Source: Sclerodactyla briareus (Eukaryota > Echinodermata > Holothuroidea > Dendrochirotida > Sclerodactylidae). Taken from it: DNA of 64,000 bases. The position numbers were made by a program, and so were the translations under genes. The stretch spans positions 1 to 64,000 of the forward strand of contig JAODTK010005862.1 in assembly GCA_026419785.1 (NCBI GenBank), given 5' to 3'. This document shows positions 33,530 to 47,200 of the stretch, piece after piece; positions within the stretch are counted from its first letter, which is position 1; the number at the start of each line of letters is the position of its first letter. The notes beneath the pieces were generated by a model. That model searched no databases. It was not told where the DNA came from and saw nothing but the letters and a program-made list of their open reading frames with translations.

Positions 33530-36500
33530 GGGGGGATAAGAATGAGCGAACAAACAAGAGATAGTCCGGCCCCGTCCTCACCTCCTTCACGCTTTTTGGC
33601 ATTTGGGCGATGGGTTTTTTTTTGCCATTAATTGTGCTGGGAGCTACACGCAAGTTGACCCACCAACAACAACAAACAACACAACAATGGAATACCCAAA
33701 CAAGACTGAACCAGTATGAAAGTGGATCAATATCGTGTTTACACGTTACTCTTATTTAAGAGGTTTCGAGACCAGTTATATGGTGGAGTATCCAATACCT
33801 CTCTCTGGCATCGGTTTTTATTATAAATAAATTTCTGAGATAATTTGGAGTCCTCTTCTCCAGTACGGTCACTGTATACATTGCGCAGCATTAGTTTGTT
33901 GAGTCGTAATTTGTCATCTCCGTCGCCTTCTTCTCAACCATTTCCTTTAGTCTCCTCTCAATGAACTAATTATCTCTAAGAACATGTATACTGGCTGGAT
34001 GACGAGGATGTATCTAAGTATCGTTCCAACTTGTTGAACATCCTCCGATTGCAGGGGTCAATCAATTCAAACTCATTTTGAAGGTCACTGATGTGCGTTA
34101 CTGTGAAGTTCCTATGACAGAAAGGTCATGTTCAAGTCGGGCATCAGTTCCGGGTAGCGTCAGATACAAAACGGCATTTTTAACAAACCCCATCAACTAG
34201 CATATCGGTCAGTTTCGATATTCCGTAAGATCCAGTGCTTCAGATTTGCGAATGCGGCGTGCCGGCGTCCAAAACTTATAAATAATTGGAGGTCGATAAT
34301 CTCCTCTACGGTTTGATATTGTGTGTGCAAAATAAAAACCTCTCCTTCAATTCTTATGGATCTTGCGAACCCGTGGTAAGAGACCAGTCCTCAAAAGAAA
34401 GACTCTCTGCCAGTTCTTCTGCAGGTCTTCAAATATTTTATTGGAACGTCCCCCCTCTTTCTCTGACCGTTAGTGATATGACTGGAGTTCCTTTCAGGGA
34501 TTCCACCAGCCCGTGCAACAAACTTCCCTGCACTGTCTGGTTCTTTTCACCTGTAGTGGACTTGATGTGAAAGACTCCATTACTGCGATCCGAATATTGG
34601 CAGCGCCACTTGCCCATTTTCAAACCCAAGGAGTTTTTGGATCTCATTGTCAGATTATTATAAACAAAAAAAACATCAAGCCCACTGAGTCACTACACGG
34701 GCACCCGCCGTCGCACCATATTAAATCATTGCCGGTAATTGGCAAGTTTGATCAAACTCATATCACAAGGGAGCTTTATCCATTCCTGAAGTGCCCCCCC
34801 CCCCCCCTCCCCCCGCCCACACACCCACATACTCACGGACGCCTTTAAAGGGGGAGACCAAAAACTAGAATTGAGGAGAGCCAAATCTTTATGGTGTCGA
34901 GGGTTATGGGGATGAGCTGCATATCTGGGTGTGAGAGTGTTTCAACCATTGCCTCGGCCTTCCCCCCCTCCCCCGCGTCGAGAAACCAGGAGGGTATTAG
35001 TTTGGTCGATGGTCGGTTGTTTTATCTCCCTGGGTCAGAATTAATTCCGAAGACCCCCCTCAAAGGCAGTTTGAAGCCTTCTTTGAACATCTCTATCAGT
35101 CATACTACAAGCAGGTCGCTTCAACCCTCGTTTTTCATCGTCGCGGGGGCTCCCATAAATCATGAAGCTAGCAGACTGTACCTGAAACCCTGAAACCCCG
35201 AAGTCAATCACAGAGTATAAATGCCTTCAAACACTACAAGCATATTGATGAATATTGTCATCATCAAGATCCTGCCAGTGATAAATGCTGAGTGACTCGC
35301 TACGGTTCCCTCTAACCGTGCCAGCATTTTCCCGTGCGCTTCCTTACAAATTACATCTCAAACCTAACTAAATAAAACTTGTTCGCATCACTATATGGTT
35401 CCCAATCAGGTATTATGTAACAGGAGTAGGGCTGCTGATTACATAGTATTCACGTTCGGTTCAAGTTTCCTCCTTTTCCATATGTACGATAATAGCCACA
35501 GTCATGTGCAAACAACACCCCGTTCGCGTCCTGACAAATTTTGTGCTCCTCATAAAGACGACTCGCCCGACCAGGCCTTCTGCATGGTCTTATCGTGTTA
35601 TTTCAGATTTTTTGACCTCTGCTGACCTAATATAACCTGTGACCTGCGAACCCAAGTAATTACACCACGCCACCTGACCACCCAGCCCACCACACCAGCA
35701 ACCACCCATCCAAATAAAATGACAATAACATATAACAATGAACATAATATAATGACGAGGGTTCTAAGCCAGGGTATCTCAAACGCATGGGGGCTTCCCC
35801 CAGTTTGGTTTGGTGCCCTGCTGTTGTGTACCAGTTTTACTGTCACATCACAAAAACCCCTCAAAACGCGATGTTGCAATGATACCGAGGGGCCATTTTT
35901 TCCGACCCTTTTCTGCCGACGCCGTTTAGCACCTCAAATGTCAAGCAGCTCTCAAGGGTTGTCCTATGGAATTGAAGTGAAATGTTCTAACATCTGTTAA
36001 ATATACTCCTTCATTTACATATTGGTGGAGAACACTTTCCTTAGGAATTTATTCCTATAATTATGCATGAATTTCGTCGTCTAATATTCCCTTACCTAGA
36101 AGGCGCAGTTTGTTTTAACCGCTGCTGCGTGATTGCTTAATACGATGATATGACGCAGGCGCATGGGTCGCCATTTTGTTGGCAAATTGGTTTTCATGAG
36201 GTGGGAGATTGCTTTGTTTCTTCTGAAGGCAGTTTGAGTAAAGTTTCTTTGACTTTGCCAGAATATATGGCAAATTGTTTTGGCAGAGTAATTGTGCAAA
36301 GTTGCACTTTCAAAGCAATTCGAAACATTCGTCTCTCTTAGTAGGATGCGTTATATAGTGCGTATTCCACTTAAATGAAGCAAGCAGCATCATTTACACC
36401 ACTTCTCTGGTGGTGGAGTCCTGCGCGCCTAATGTCCCACGACAGAGCATCAGCGCACCCCCCCCCCCCCTCCATACCTATCACTGTTGCCTTCCTTGTT

Positions 36501-37710
36501 TCTATCCCTGCTATCCATCTTCACAGTGAGCTGTGACGCCCCTCCGGGGAACCGCATCCCCTCTAAGAAATTCTGGCTCGCCCTGCGAACGTCTACAACA
36601 CCCGTCCCGGCCTCCCTCTGGGTCAACGACTATCTCTTGCCTTTGCATTTTTCATGTTACGTGGGTGCATGCCGACGCAACTTGCCCCCACCATACACTC
36701 ACTGGCGCGCATTGCGAAAGCTTTATAAACAATTCCGATGAACATTATTATTTTCAACTTGACTTCCAATAAATTGTGCGTGAACATTCCTATTGGAGAA
36801 AAAACACCTGTTCCCTTCGACGGCCGATGAAATTATCGTATCGTATCGTTCGCTCGTAGTGTGGACAGCCCCTAATGGTCACCACAGACACTTCTCAACC
36901 ACATTACTACTATGCGTTCCGCCGTTTTGTCCGAAGAAAGGATTGATCCATGTGCCTATATAGGACCCTACGAATTGATAATGGAAACGAATTGATAATG
37001 GAACGTTCTGTCTTGGAAAAGGCAATCAAAGTTAAAAAAAGTTAAAAAAACCACAGCACGCCACTCGTATTATATTCTCCGTATTCCAAACTATATAGTC
37101 GCATAACGAGAAAAAATGGCTAGCAAAACGTTCTTTCTTTCATTTTATTGAATAGGCAAACATCGGCGGTTCACTGCGTTTGTCTCGCCTGACCTTTGCT
37201 CGAGGTGAGACTCTGTCTCTCTATGATCAACTTTGTCGTGTGTGTTTGTCTGTTTTGTCGTCAGTATGTTGCGACGCGATATCTTCCTGAATCTACATGC
37301 CATCACGCTGAATTTTTGTGGGAGGTGCCTTTTGAAGGGTTGTCGTATATACTAGGCACACTTTGGTCCCGCGGCGAAAGCAATACTAATTCCATAAATT
37401 GTCCGTATTAGTGGAAAATTGTCTGCCAGCTGTGGTGCAGGATATCTCATGATCGAAACATTTGTGGTGATACAGTTTTTCAGGGGGTGTGTATGCACTA
37501 CTGGTGAAGTGAACACTACTGATTAGTTTTCAGCCTGAAATCTGTTAATTGGTAAACTAACTAGCTCATTTACGCGACTTTTTCAACTCCAATCGATTTT
37601 CAACGAAACTTGATGACAATGGTCTTCTTTATTTCAGTCAGTCCCCGAAGGATTTAACAGTTCATTCGATGTTCACGATAGCCAATTAATGGTGCACTCA
37701 TTGGTAATAA
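33530..37710. other. unassigned sequence, about 4 kb
   Basis: I looked on both strands and recognised no gene. Open frames at 34286-34848 overlap on both strands without conserved motifs. Homopolymer C runs occur at 34796-34809 and 36461-36472. A TGACCT-like cluster (35613-35645) may be a remnant of the dispersed family. The fragment at 37310-37325 matches its 'atttttgtgggaggt' part. Confidence 0.3.
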
Positions 37711-37714
37711 TTAA

Positions 37715-37965
37715 GCACCACTTATGCATTTCTTCGAAACACTCGTGTACACTTGTGTGCAAAATAGAACATGCATGCGGTCTGCTGTGTAGGACTACTA
37801 ACTGATTTAGAGGCCATTAATGTGACTCATTTTGTATAATGAAGCACTATTTATGCCAATTTCTTTCTTCGAAAACACTTGTGTACACTTGTGTGCAAAT
37901 ATGGAACATGCATCGTGGGGTGTTTCCGTGCTGTGTATGACTACTATCTGTTTCACTGAAATTGG
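37715..37965 (+). repeat. direct tandem duplication, two units of about 125 bases
   Basis: Both units hold 'cttgtgtacacttgtgtgcaaa', 'ggaacatgcat' (or 'agaacatgcat'), a 'gtgctgtgta' stretch and 'gactact'. The unit at 37715 and the one at 37845 are the only copies I see. Confidence 0.65.
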
Positions 37966-40785
37966 TAGATGTGATCTTTCTGGTTTTGAGAATGTTATGC
38001 AGTTTGATATGTATGACTACTGTGAATAATGAATTCAAGATCAAATCATAATCTGGGTTTCCCCTCATCTTTGACTAGCTTCTGCTCCATCAGTCTAAAA
38101 CTTAAGAAATGGTGATAAACATTTTACATACCCCGCGCTCGCCACTGCATTCTAAAACTTAGAATAGCCAGTATGACGGCACGTGAAATGGCGATGATAC
38201 ATTTCCTGGCCTTTATCCAATCGACGAAGAGTCCCGGCTATCACCTGCGCGCGTAAACTTAGGTTATCCCCAATTATTTTTCCCCCCACGACTCGATATT
38301 TTTTGCCCCCTGGTCCATTACATTTATTTCGTCTCCTCCGGCTGGGTTTAGAGAAGCACCCCTCTGCGCACCCCACTGTAGTTTCGATTTAACCGCCGCC
38401 CTATCCCACCACTTTTGCCGACCTTACCTACCTACCCCTCCCTGTTTTCCCACCACTCCTTCTGTGTCACGTCCAGCGTAGCCTACTGTCCTCCGGCTTA
38501 TAGCCGAGCAGTTTTATATATCCACCGATCATTAGTATACCCGATTAAACAAAATAAAACAAGTCTACTGCTTCCCAACATGAAGGTCAAGTTCGCTTTG
38601 CCCTATTTCCCCACGTTTGAACTGTTCTTATGGTTCCCCATAAATCTATCATCGCGTACGGTATATACCCTGGCAGCCAGTGTTTCATTGCTTGGGTATA
38701 GTTTGCAAGGTCACTCATCCAGAGTGAACCAATCAACAATTCCATCAAATGAATAAGCTATCTCGGCGGGGATTTTTGACGGCCGCTACCTTAAGCTGGG
38801 CAGCAGGCGTGTATAGGGAGTTGATTTACGGTGACCGTTTATGAGTGGTCACTGGTCAGCACTTCGATACAGGCTGTCGTGAACCTCCGTGGGAATCCAA
38901 TGTAGCTGGCATTAAGCACCACGAACAGTTTAAACTGCTCGTGCCCGGAGGCACGTCCATACAGAATTTGACCTGTTTGGGTTAAGCGTATTCGCAGAAT
39001 TCCGCTAACAAGACAACCCAAACACGCTCCAGGTAAGCTGATACAGATACGTATTCATCGAAAATATTATTTCACATTTTCAACTTTTGAAGAGTAATTG
39101 TTAGTGCAGGTCTTCTCCTGCTCCGTTTTGATGATTGAAATGTTTAATTTATATTTGTAATAGTGAATAGTGAAACCTAAATGTCTATCAAGATGTGGCA
39201 TTTCAAGAACGTTTTATGACCATAACTCCCAACTTCCCCATTTTCATGAATCAGTTTTTACGTGAATGCATATGTTACAACCTCTAAAAAATGTCTAGAG
39301 TCATTTAATAACTAGAAACGTCCACTCAAATTATTTTGAGTATATTTTCACTCAATTGATGGAAATTTTTATTTCATTTATTGAACCGATTGGAGTATTC
39401 CTTGTATTGAACTGCTGGAAAGATTTCTCTTCAGTCTAAGTCAAGTTGATACGTTCCCATTCAAATATGTCAGATTTTTTTCTAGAGAGCGCTGATGTGG
39501 TGCTCGTTTCACTCGCGAAATTTTTTTTTTTTTCTTAAGGGCAACGTTTACGGTGACGCTTGAGAACGCTTCGGTAAAATGCCGGTTTTTATTACTTCCA
39601 TGCAATGATAACGTTGACGGCCAATGGAATGCTGAACATGATCTTGCATACATAATTCCGTCCCATTATTTGTATAATTGGGAAATTCCTACCCTCAAAC
39701 GACTTCATCGATAAGACATGCACACTGGAGGGACCTATTTTAACGTAACGACCTTCTCAACACGAACTCTGACTTTTTTCAAAGAACATATAGACCAAGT
39801 ATTCATTGAAATCGAGGAAAAAATATTTGCGTATTCCACTTATAGGAGGAACAAATTCTCATCAATTATACTGTGTGAACTCGATAGCCACATTTATCTA
39901 GTTCCCTCGTGACTTCATGCACGGGACTCAGAGCAATCAATATAGATCAAGAAAGACACATTGGAGCTTAGAAGTTATAAAACACTCTTTTTTTTTTTTC
40001 GTTTATGTTAAGTTTTGAAAGTGAACCATTTTTCGCTTCTATTGACCTTCCAAGAGCTAACGTAATAAAATACGATTGTATTCGATATATGAAGATTTTT
40101 TTTGTGTTCACTGCGGGGGTAGGAATAGGCTGAACCCTTGCACTGAATCCCCATATTTCTTATAGATAAGTATACTATTTCATGGGCCCCTTTTGGAACG
40201 TTACACGACTTTTTGATTATCAATGAGAAATGCCGTCCCAGCTACGAGTGAACTCTTGCGCCGTCCATGAGCCCGGGTTGAGAGGGGTGTCAGACTATTC
40301 CCGACATTCTTATGCTTTATGAATCGCGATCTGGACCCAAAGTCTTTGTGTTCAACTATCCCTCATCCACCAGTTGCAAATGATTATCTTCTTTCATGTT
40401 CCGTTATTTTCAGAAGCCCGATTGCACATGACCTATTTGCTACGAGATCACCTGTGATCACCAAGCTTGTGACATGGCTGCCAATTGGGAACTGGCTAGC
40501 CACTTCGAGTGCATCATCTCGGAAAATACGACTATAGACTCTTTATTATTACCACTTTTAAAAAACCGTACTCCTGCCAATACCGGGTCATTTATTATAA
40601 CGTTCTTGTCCACATAGGGCCGACTGCTGCGGTCTTTGGGAGTCTTTGCATCACTTAAAATTATTATGACACCTGTGTTGTCGAATCGAATGCAACGACA
40701 AGAACAAACAGGACAACCGGCCCGCTTCCACATTACGTTGGTGGGTCGGCGATGCGGGCGTTAGATGGCGCTAACATCCAAGGCA
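37966..40785. other. unassigned sequence
   Basis: No gene is recognised on either strand. There are T runs at 39525-39535 and 39990-40000. Frames such as 38415-38756 are low in information and unsupported. Confidence 0.3.
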
Positions 40786-40789
40786 GTTG

Positions 40790-41215
40790 AACAAAAACTA
40801 CCCCTATAGGCCATGCATAGCATGATATTGCACCAACATCAACGAAAGTTACATCAATTTAATATAGGGGCAGTTGAACTACCCCAATAGGCAGATTAGC
40901 CACATAGCTTGCTTATTGTAAACAATCATCATCGCATCTCCTTCGATATAAGGGGCAGTTGAACTACCCTCTAGGCCATACAAGCCTGAATATTACCACA
41001 CTCATCACCGAAATTCTTCTAATAAGGGGAAGTTGAACTACCCTCAATAGGTCACGCATAGCCTGCATGTTGTACACAACCAGAATCGGATCTCCATCTA
41101 TATAAAGGGCAGTTGAAATACCCCAAATAGGAGATAGGCACAGAGCTTTCATATTGTCAACATCATTATCGAATCTTCATTCATAGAAGGGCAGTTGGAC
41201 TACCCCTAATAGGTC
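40790..41215 (+). repeat. minisatellite array 2, same palindromic core, different spacer
   Basis: About six units of 65-80 bases have the core GGGGcAGTTgAACTaCCCC, nearly a perfect palindrome, followed by 'aataggcca' and a spacer with 'catagcctgcatattgta' and 'catcgaatctcc'. The core is the same as in the array at 15183-16245, but the spacer sequence is unrelated. Confidence 0.88.
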
Positions 41216-42854
41216 AGCAAGTAGGGTGCCCGGTATGTCCTTTGTGTGGATTCATTGTAAGTTAGCTGGCTTCGATTAAAGGAAATAAAATATGCTAATC
41301 TAATTGTCTTTTTGTGCCTGTGCATAATTATTCATTTCGAGACTCAGTCCTGTCCAGCGTATAAAGATTAGAATTGATATGCATAATTCCCATAAATCCC
41401 ATAATTAGGTTAGATTGATTTTTTAAATGGGATATGGAAAAATTTTACGAGCGCTCTAAACTATGTCTTGTTTTCAGTAAATGCTATCAGTTGTCATTGA
41501 AAAAATGTGAAAATGAAGGTAAGGACTCTTTCCTGGCATACTTTTCATAATTATCCGAATGTAAAAATGACAATTTCCAGTTAGAATAGTTATGGAGATG
41601 ATTTGGATTGTTAAATTATGGACTTGCCACAATAGACCGACCATTTTTCACCATATGGATTAATTTAAGCAAACAACCTAAAAGAGAAAATCAAATAGAA
41701 TTGTAGGGAATAAAAAAGCCAACCACAAACTAAAAATAGTACTGAAAATTATTTGGAAAAATGAAACGCGGGTTTTTTTTAAATCATGAACGAGACGATG
41801 AGCGTTTCGTTGTAATGGACGTGGTTATGGGACGTCAGCGAGTGCCCCCCAGTGAATAGGTGGGTTCAGGAATAGGAATAACAGTGGTCATTGTGAATGA
41901 AGGGGTTTACGGTTTGAGAATGAAACAAGTTTGAAAGTGAATTACAGTGTGGTCATTGAAAGATTGGGTTAAGGTTTGTGAGTCCGCTATTATTGAAAAT
42001 GAAAAATAAAGTGTTTCAGGAACTACAAGTGGTTGAGGACGACTGATGAGTTTGTTTGAATTGACTATGTGAATCAAGGGTGCAGGAATTACCCTGGTGA
42101 GCGAATAAATCGATCAAAGGTTGAGCATAGTCAGGTTAATGGACGAGTCATGTGCGTGATATGTAGTTACTACTAGTTGTGACACCTTTTATCATCATAA
42201 GGAGGTGGGTGTTCGGATTTAGAAGGGGTTGTGGGAATATGTTTAAATGGAACTTTTAGAGGGGTTTATTGATATCTTTTCCCTTTTTCACAGTTGCTCT
42301 GAAAGAGAGAGGCCGAAACTTCTCCGGTGTGGAGTAGTGACTGAAAAAACAGACATGGCACATGGTAGTTTGAAGAATCGACGACCGATGTGCAATAATA
42401 ATTTTAAAAATGCTTGAACCAGGAAATCGGGATGGGAAGTTAAGGAGTACTGGCGTCGGAATTATGGGGTATGTGATTTTTATATGTTTCTTTAGTCGTA
42501 CGGTATTGTGAAGAATCAAGACGACAATAGGGAATCGAGTTTGCTAGCCAGCCATTTAAATTATTAAGACCTATGAAATGTCGTTTTTACTTGTATCACG
42601 TAGCCTTTTTTTTACATTGTTTCTATTAATGAACGAGTATAGTAGGCCTAGAAGGATTGTTCATGTGTCATCACGGTCGTATTTCAATTTTCATAACGAT
42701 TAAAAAATTGGGAACCTATTATTGGTTAAATGTTATCATATGTAGCCTACACGCATAGTTAGACTTCATCATTATTGAAACGCTCACATCCAGATATTGG
42801 CTACAGGACATTTCCCACTTTCACTCATACCCACCGCCATGACACTTCCTTATA
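41216..42854. other. unassigned AT-rich sequence
   Basis: 41840-42110 is a loosely repetitive purine-rich stretch ('gaatgaaggggttt', 'gaatgaaacaag', 'gtggtcattg' twice). The minus-strand frame at 42256-42519 is unrecognised. Confidence 0.35.
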
Positions 42855-43289
42855 TTAACTGTTAACAATAACAGCAGTGTGATCCAGTGCAGCCCTCCAA
42901 AACCACCAAAAGACCCCGAAGTACACCGTGTAAAATCTTATTGCTCAATGGAATTTGGAAGCACGGACCTTCTGTTCAATGAGACAAAAGCAAACGAACC
43001 GGTGCGGAAGGCAGGCATACAACTGCCCTTACCATAGAGGAAAATAGGAGAATCCGGATATGCCAAATTAGGGTAAAAGTAGTAAAACCGAACGGTATCG
43101 AATGCCCGAAGAATGTACTAAAACTAAGTATTATTGGGGCCAGTCTAGTTTTACCCTATTTCATCTCATTCATCGGTTTTTAGCAGTGTGTGATGAGTGT
43201 CCATTTTCGTTTGGGAGGGACACAGGCCCTTATGACAACGTGATTGTCAGTTACATTTTCCACATATGTATTCTTTTCTCTCGTCCTAT

Positions 43290-43850
43290 CTATCTACTAT
43301 TCTGTTCGCCTCCACTGCCATCAATTGTCGCAAAAGTCATAACCGCCTCAGCTGTCGAGGCCCCCCTACAGATACCAAGGGTTCGTAGAAACATACCGAC
43401 ATTGCAAACAAATTTGGCAAGTTCCCTAAGTTCGGACAGGTTTGTCCTCTTATCCTCCTCATGGGAGACCCAAATCAGTCTGATGTTCATGTCAATTATA
43501 ATAAGGAATATATTAAATAGCCTACATGCCTGCCGGCAATCAATGATCACCTTAATATCACCGCGTTACCATTACATGTGTTGATTGGGTATTGAGAAAT
43601 GGTACTTCCACCTACCACAATATACCTTTCAATTTTCTTCACCCTATTCACACCGCGTCTAAACACCCCCACGCTAAACACCACAACATGAATGCGTTTC
43701 ATAATGTCGTAGCTGTTACCGTAAATGTACTGGATGATACAAACTGTCTCGCGGACAATTTAGAATCCCTATTAAGCACCAACGACCGGTTGATAGGGAA
43801 ACTCCAAGACCAGTACCCTCCACAAGCAGGTCTTGTTATTCTGGTTTAAA
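43290..43850 (-). pseudogene. conserved minus-strand frame of unknown family, copy in C
   Basis: The minus strand near 43735 reads RETVCIIQYIYGNS, further on GVNRVKKIERY, and near 43590 STISQYPINT. Block D carries the same peptides in one frame. Conservation at protein level between diverged copies hints at former coding, but nucleotide similarity alone could give this. I do not recognise the family. It may be an exon of the duplicated gene or an old repeat. Confidence 0.3.
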
Positions 43851-44541
43851 CTAGGTAAATGGCTTGTAACAGAAGGCCTAGGTATCTCCCCTTCCGCCGC
43901 GCCTTTCCTCAGATGTCCGGCGACGCTGTGTTTATCCTTTACTGCGGTAAAATAACGGCCATGATATAGTCGGCCATGTTCGCGGTATCCTAGAGAAATG
44001 AATATCGCACAACATACATAGAGCGCTACAAAACATATTACAACTGAACGTTAATTCATACTGAGCGACATTAGTTTCACTAGGACCGTCGCACTGTCAA
44101 TTAGATGTATATAGTTTGTATAAATGGCGTCAATAGCCAGTCAACTAGGTATTCAAACAAATGGCAGTGGCAAAAACACTGAGTCTTCCTCACGAGGACG
44201 CTGGAATTGCAACATTACAACACGCTCACTGGCATGGACCACTTGGTGTGTGAAGAAATATAGAAAAATGTTTCGAGTTGATGTCAACGGCCTAACAACG
44301 TGTGTTTCAGAGTTTTATTAGGAGGAACTGACATCGAGTAGCCAGCACGAAGTGCGAAGTCACATCGCCAATCCAGGGGCGGATGCGGGATTTTTTTTTG
44401 AAGAGAGCTAAGGGTCCAAACTCCAAATGGGCGCCACATCAGTCGGCGCGTAGCGTTGGAACGGTTTTTTTGCCCCCAGGTTGCGGAAACGCCACTTCGA
44501 GCCTTTGAGCTGTGTTCACATCATCTACACATTGAGATAAT

Positions 44542-46629
44542 ATTTTGGATTTGGTATATTTATTTTGTTTTTCACAAACATATATACAATGTGAAGCAAG
44601 TCTCACCAGAGAAGTTATATTAGCTTAACAAATCAAGACTCCCTGGAAGAAAGGAGAAATAAGTAGAAAAAGGACAAAAAGAAAATATACACACTAAGTG
44701 TGAAGATAGATAAGTTCACACAACAAAATCCTATCGAAACAATTACTAAACTAATCCAAAAGTAATATCAAGAAAAATCGATGCTTTTCAATATTTTGAC
44801 AAGAAACTTCACTTATCAGACTGTTTCTAAATGATCTGCTGGTGAGTTTATTGTGTTTGCCACTGTAAGTGGAATTCCATACTTTGGTAGCACGACTTCT
44901 AGGGCCTAACATACCATAAAGAATAATCGAGAAGAAATGTGCATTGTCGATTTGCCACATAGTATTATGATGAAGCACTCGGCCATTTTAGTCAAGTAAT
45001 GATTGAATGCAGCGGGTGCAAGTCAATGCCGTCTTATTCAGACAAACGTGTGGCGACATGGTCGAATAATGGCTTCTAATGTAAGTAGTTTAAGACTTTA
45101 AAGAGTGCTAGTATGTTCACGTCGATCTGACATGGGATATATGTCATATAGCCTTTTTCTGTAGCAATTAAGTATAAAAAATTGGAATCACATGTACCAG
45201 AATAGATAGTACAGCAGTAGAATTTGTGGGGCGATTAGAGTTTGGATAAATAATGTTAGTCTAGCCGCGGCAGAATGCTTTAATTGTGAGAAACTTCCAA
45301 TCCTCGGGGCGATTTTCGATTTTATCACTCACTTTGGAATTTGCTCCTTCCAGGTAAGCTTAACATCGATAGCAACGCCCAGAAATTCATCATGTTTACT
45401 TGTTTCAAGACATTGCCACCAAAGTAATATCTTTAGCCAAGCTAAAATTGTCTACAAACGATTGAAAGCAATATATTAGTCTTACCAATTATTGAGAGAC
45501 GACTTATTAATGGCAAACCAGTCCTTGTACCAAGCTCAAGATGATATTGTAGTATGTAAGGAGGCTGATCTTCAACTGAAAGTCGGAAAAAAATATTAGT
45601 ATCATCAGCAAATAGGGTAATGTTGGCAATTTTTGAGACCTGGGCAGATGTATTGACAGTAGGATAAACAGCGAGTGATTCTTAAAATGGACCTTGTGAA
45701 AACGCCCATTGGGTTTTTTAAAAGATGAGAGTGTGCACTTTGTACATTTGTAAGCGGTAAACTGGTGGCCGATTTGTAATATAACTGTCACATACTCTAA
45801 ATTTAGTGTTGTACCCCTTATCCGTATACGATGGAAGAATGGTGTGATTGATGGTGCGAAAGCCTTGAACAGTCAAACACACCCACGCAAGTATTAGAGT
45901 TGTCAAGACTGCGGTAAGTTTCTAAAACGGATCTCTCCAGGGCAAATTCAGTAGAATAACCAGGTCTAAAACTGTATTGTGAATCACACAAAATATCATA
46001 TTAGTTAAGAAAATTAAAATGCGATTAAAACCTAATTTCCAATGATTTTTGAAAAAAAAGAAAGCAAGTGAAAGTGGTTCTGTAATTCTAATTTAAATCA
46101 TCATAACCCATGTGTGAATATTGGGATGTTTGCAATCTGAAGTAAAATTGGGAAAGTACAAGTTTCAAAGAATAAGTGCATCTATGACATAAAGGTTTGG
46201 AAATATATGATATCCGATATTTTTAATTATACCCGGGCCCTCCCGAAGCCCCTCATTCGTAACTGCTGCTTATTGGCTCAAACACGTAGCGGCCAACCTC
46301 AAGATCTCGTCTCAGATACCGGGTAAATGAATATAGAGTTGTCATTGGTCAACTAGAATAGAAGCACTGTAACGTATACTGGACATATTTTAACAGCCAG
46401 TGAAGGATCAGCAAATACACATAAGAAATCATTTAAAGCTATTTGCAATATCGACACAGTAGTAATTATTTGGCCGTTGTTTTGGGAAGAAGCTGCGATA
46501 TGGAGACAGGACTGTTCGGGCCTCCATGCATTATTCATTTATTGCAATCCAAGTCTTTTTTCAGCATGATAAAATCATGTAAAGTTACATTCTTAGATAC
46601 TCTAATAACATGCATTATGTTAAACTATC
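44542..46629 (-). mobile_element. CR1/Jockey-type LINE insertion in block C
   Basis: This is a non-LTR retrotransposon on the minus strand. From right to left it reads CDSQYSFRPGYSTEFALE (about 45960), then FRTINHTIL (about 45850, family form AFDTINHTIL), then ITNR, then ANITLFADDTNIFFSD with the catalytic FADD at 45601-45612, then WFAINKSSLN. A C-terminal stretch with R..S...VWN lies near 44890. Block D reads straight through the site at 61883-61893, and ATAAT stands at both edges here (44537-44541 and 46630-46634), a likely target-site duplication. There is no apurinic endonuclease domain, so it is 5'-truncated. Several frames are used, so it is inactive. Confidence 0.85.
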
Positions 46630-46859
46630 ATAATGTCCCGAAGAAATGTTCATTCCAACGGAAAAATTTCTCTCGGGAAATGCTTTTCCTACTTCTCTAT
46701 CATCTGGCTCCCACAGTCATTGTCAACATAAATAAAAAATAGCAAAAAATAAGCATTTGTAGCACTGATTTACAAACTTGAAATTAGCTTTCCCATGACG
46801 TTAGGAATGAAGACGTGTTTTTGGCAATTTTGGCAGTGGCACAGCAGGATCCTAAGGAT

Positions 46860-47190
46860 TAGGTGGAGAACGGATAGCCGCGTAGGATATCGATACAGCT
46901 GACTTGAGTACTCGAATGATTGCGAGTTCGAATCTCGGCGAAGCTAGTCGATCTTTCCTTCGCACTATTGAGTATGGTGCTACACCTTCTACTACCTCGC
47001 TTATCCAGGTACCATTCGCAGGGACCCGCGAAGTAGACCTGGTATGGGTGACGCACTGACCAACATGTGAGTCTCGCTAGTTGCACCAATGGCCAAGGGG
47101 TGATGTTAGGTAGAGCGAATTTGTAAGTCGGCCCTAAATGAAGCCACTTACATTTCCATCGCCTGATAAGCCCAACACACGGTGGCAACG
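46860..47190 (+). mobile_element. tRNA-derived SINE in block C
   Basis: Box A TAGCCGCGTAGG (46875-46886) and box B GAGTTCGAATCTC (46924-46936) sit at tRNA-like spacing. The body that follows contains 'ttatccaggtaccatt' and 'gacctggtatgggtg'. The same body is in block D (62150-62260), but the tRNA-like head is missing there. Box B matches that of the minus-strand SINE at 59400-59725, though the bodies differ. Confidence 0.65.
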
Positions 47191-47200
47191 AATTAGGGAT

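Larger units (their letters stand above)
42855..47200. repeat. segmental duplication block C
   Basis: Aligns in order with block D (60280-62310). Examples are 42860-42880 ('ctgttaacaataacagcag') with 60281-60299, 42960-42985 with 60362-60380, 43430-43530 with 60755-60850, 43700-43750 with 61010-61060, 44380-44545 with 61690-61890 and 47000-47100 with 62150-62260. The main difference is a 2.1-kb LINE present only here (44542-46629). Block C directly precedes block B, which suggests that C and B form one duplicated unit. Confidence 0.8.

Noticed and set aside
34286-34848. Overlapping frames on both strands as a possible gene
   Set aside because: No motif, no splice signals and no second copy. 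The right end runs into a C homopolymer.
43102-43584. 160-codon plus-strand frame in block C
   Set aside because: It is not open in the aligned part of block D, and the minus strand gives the better-conserved peptide.
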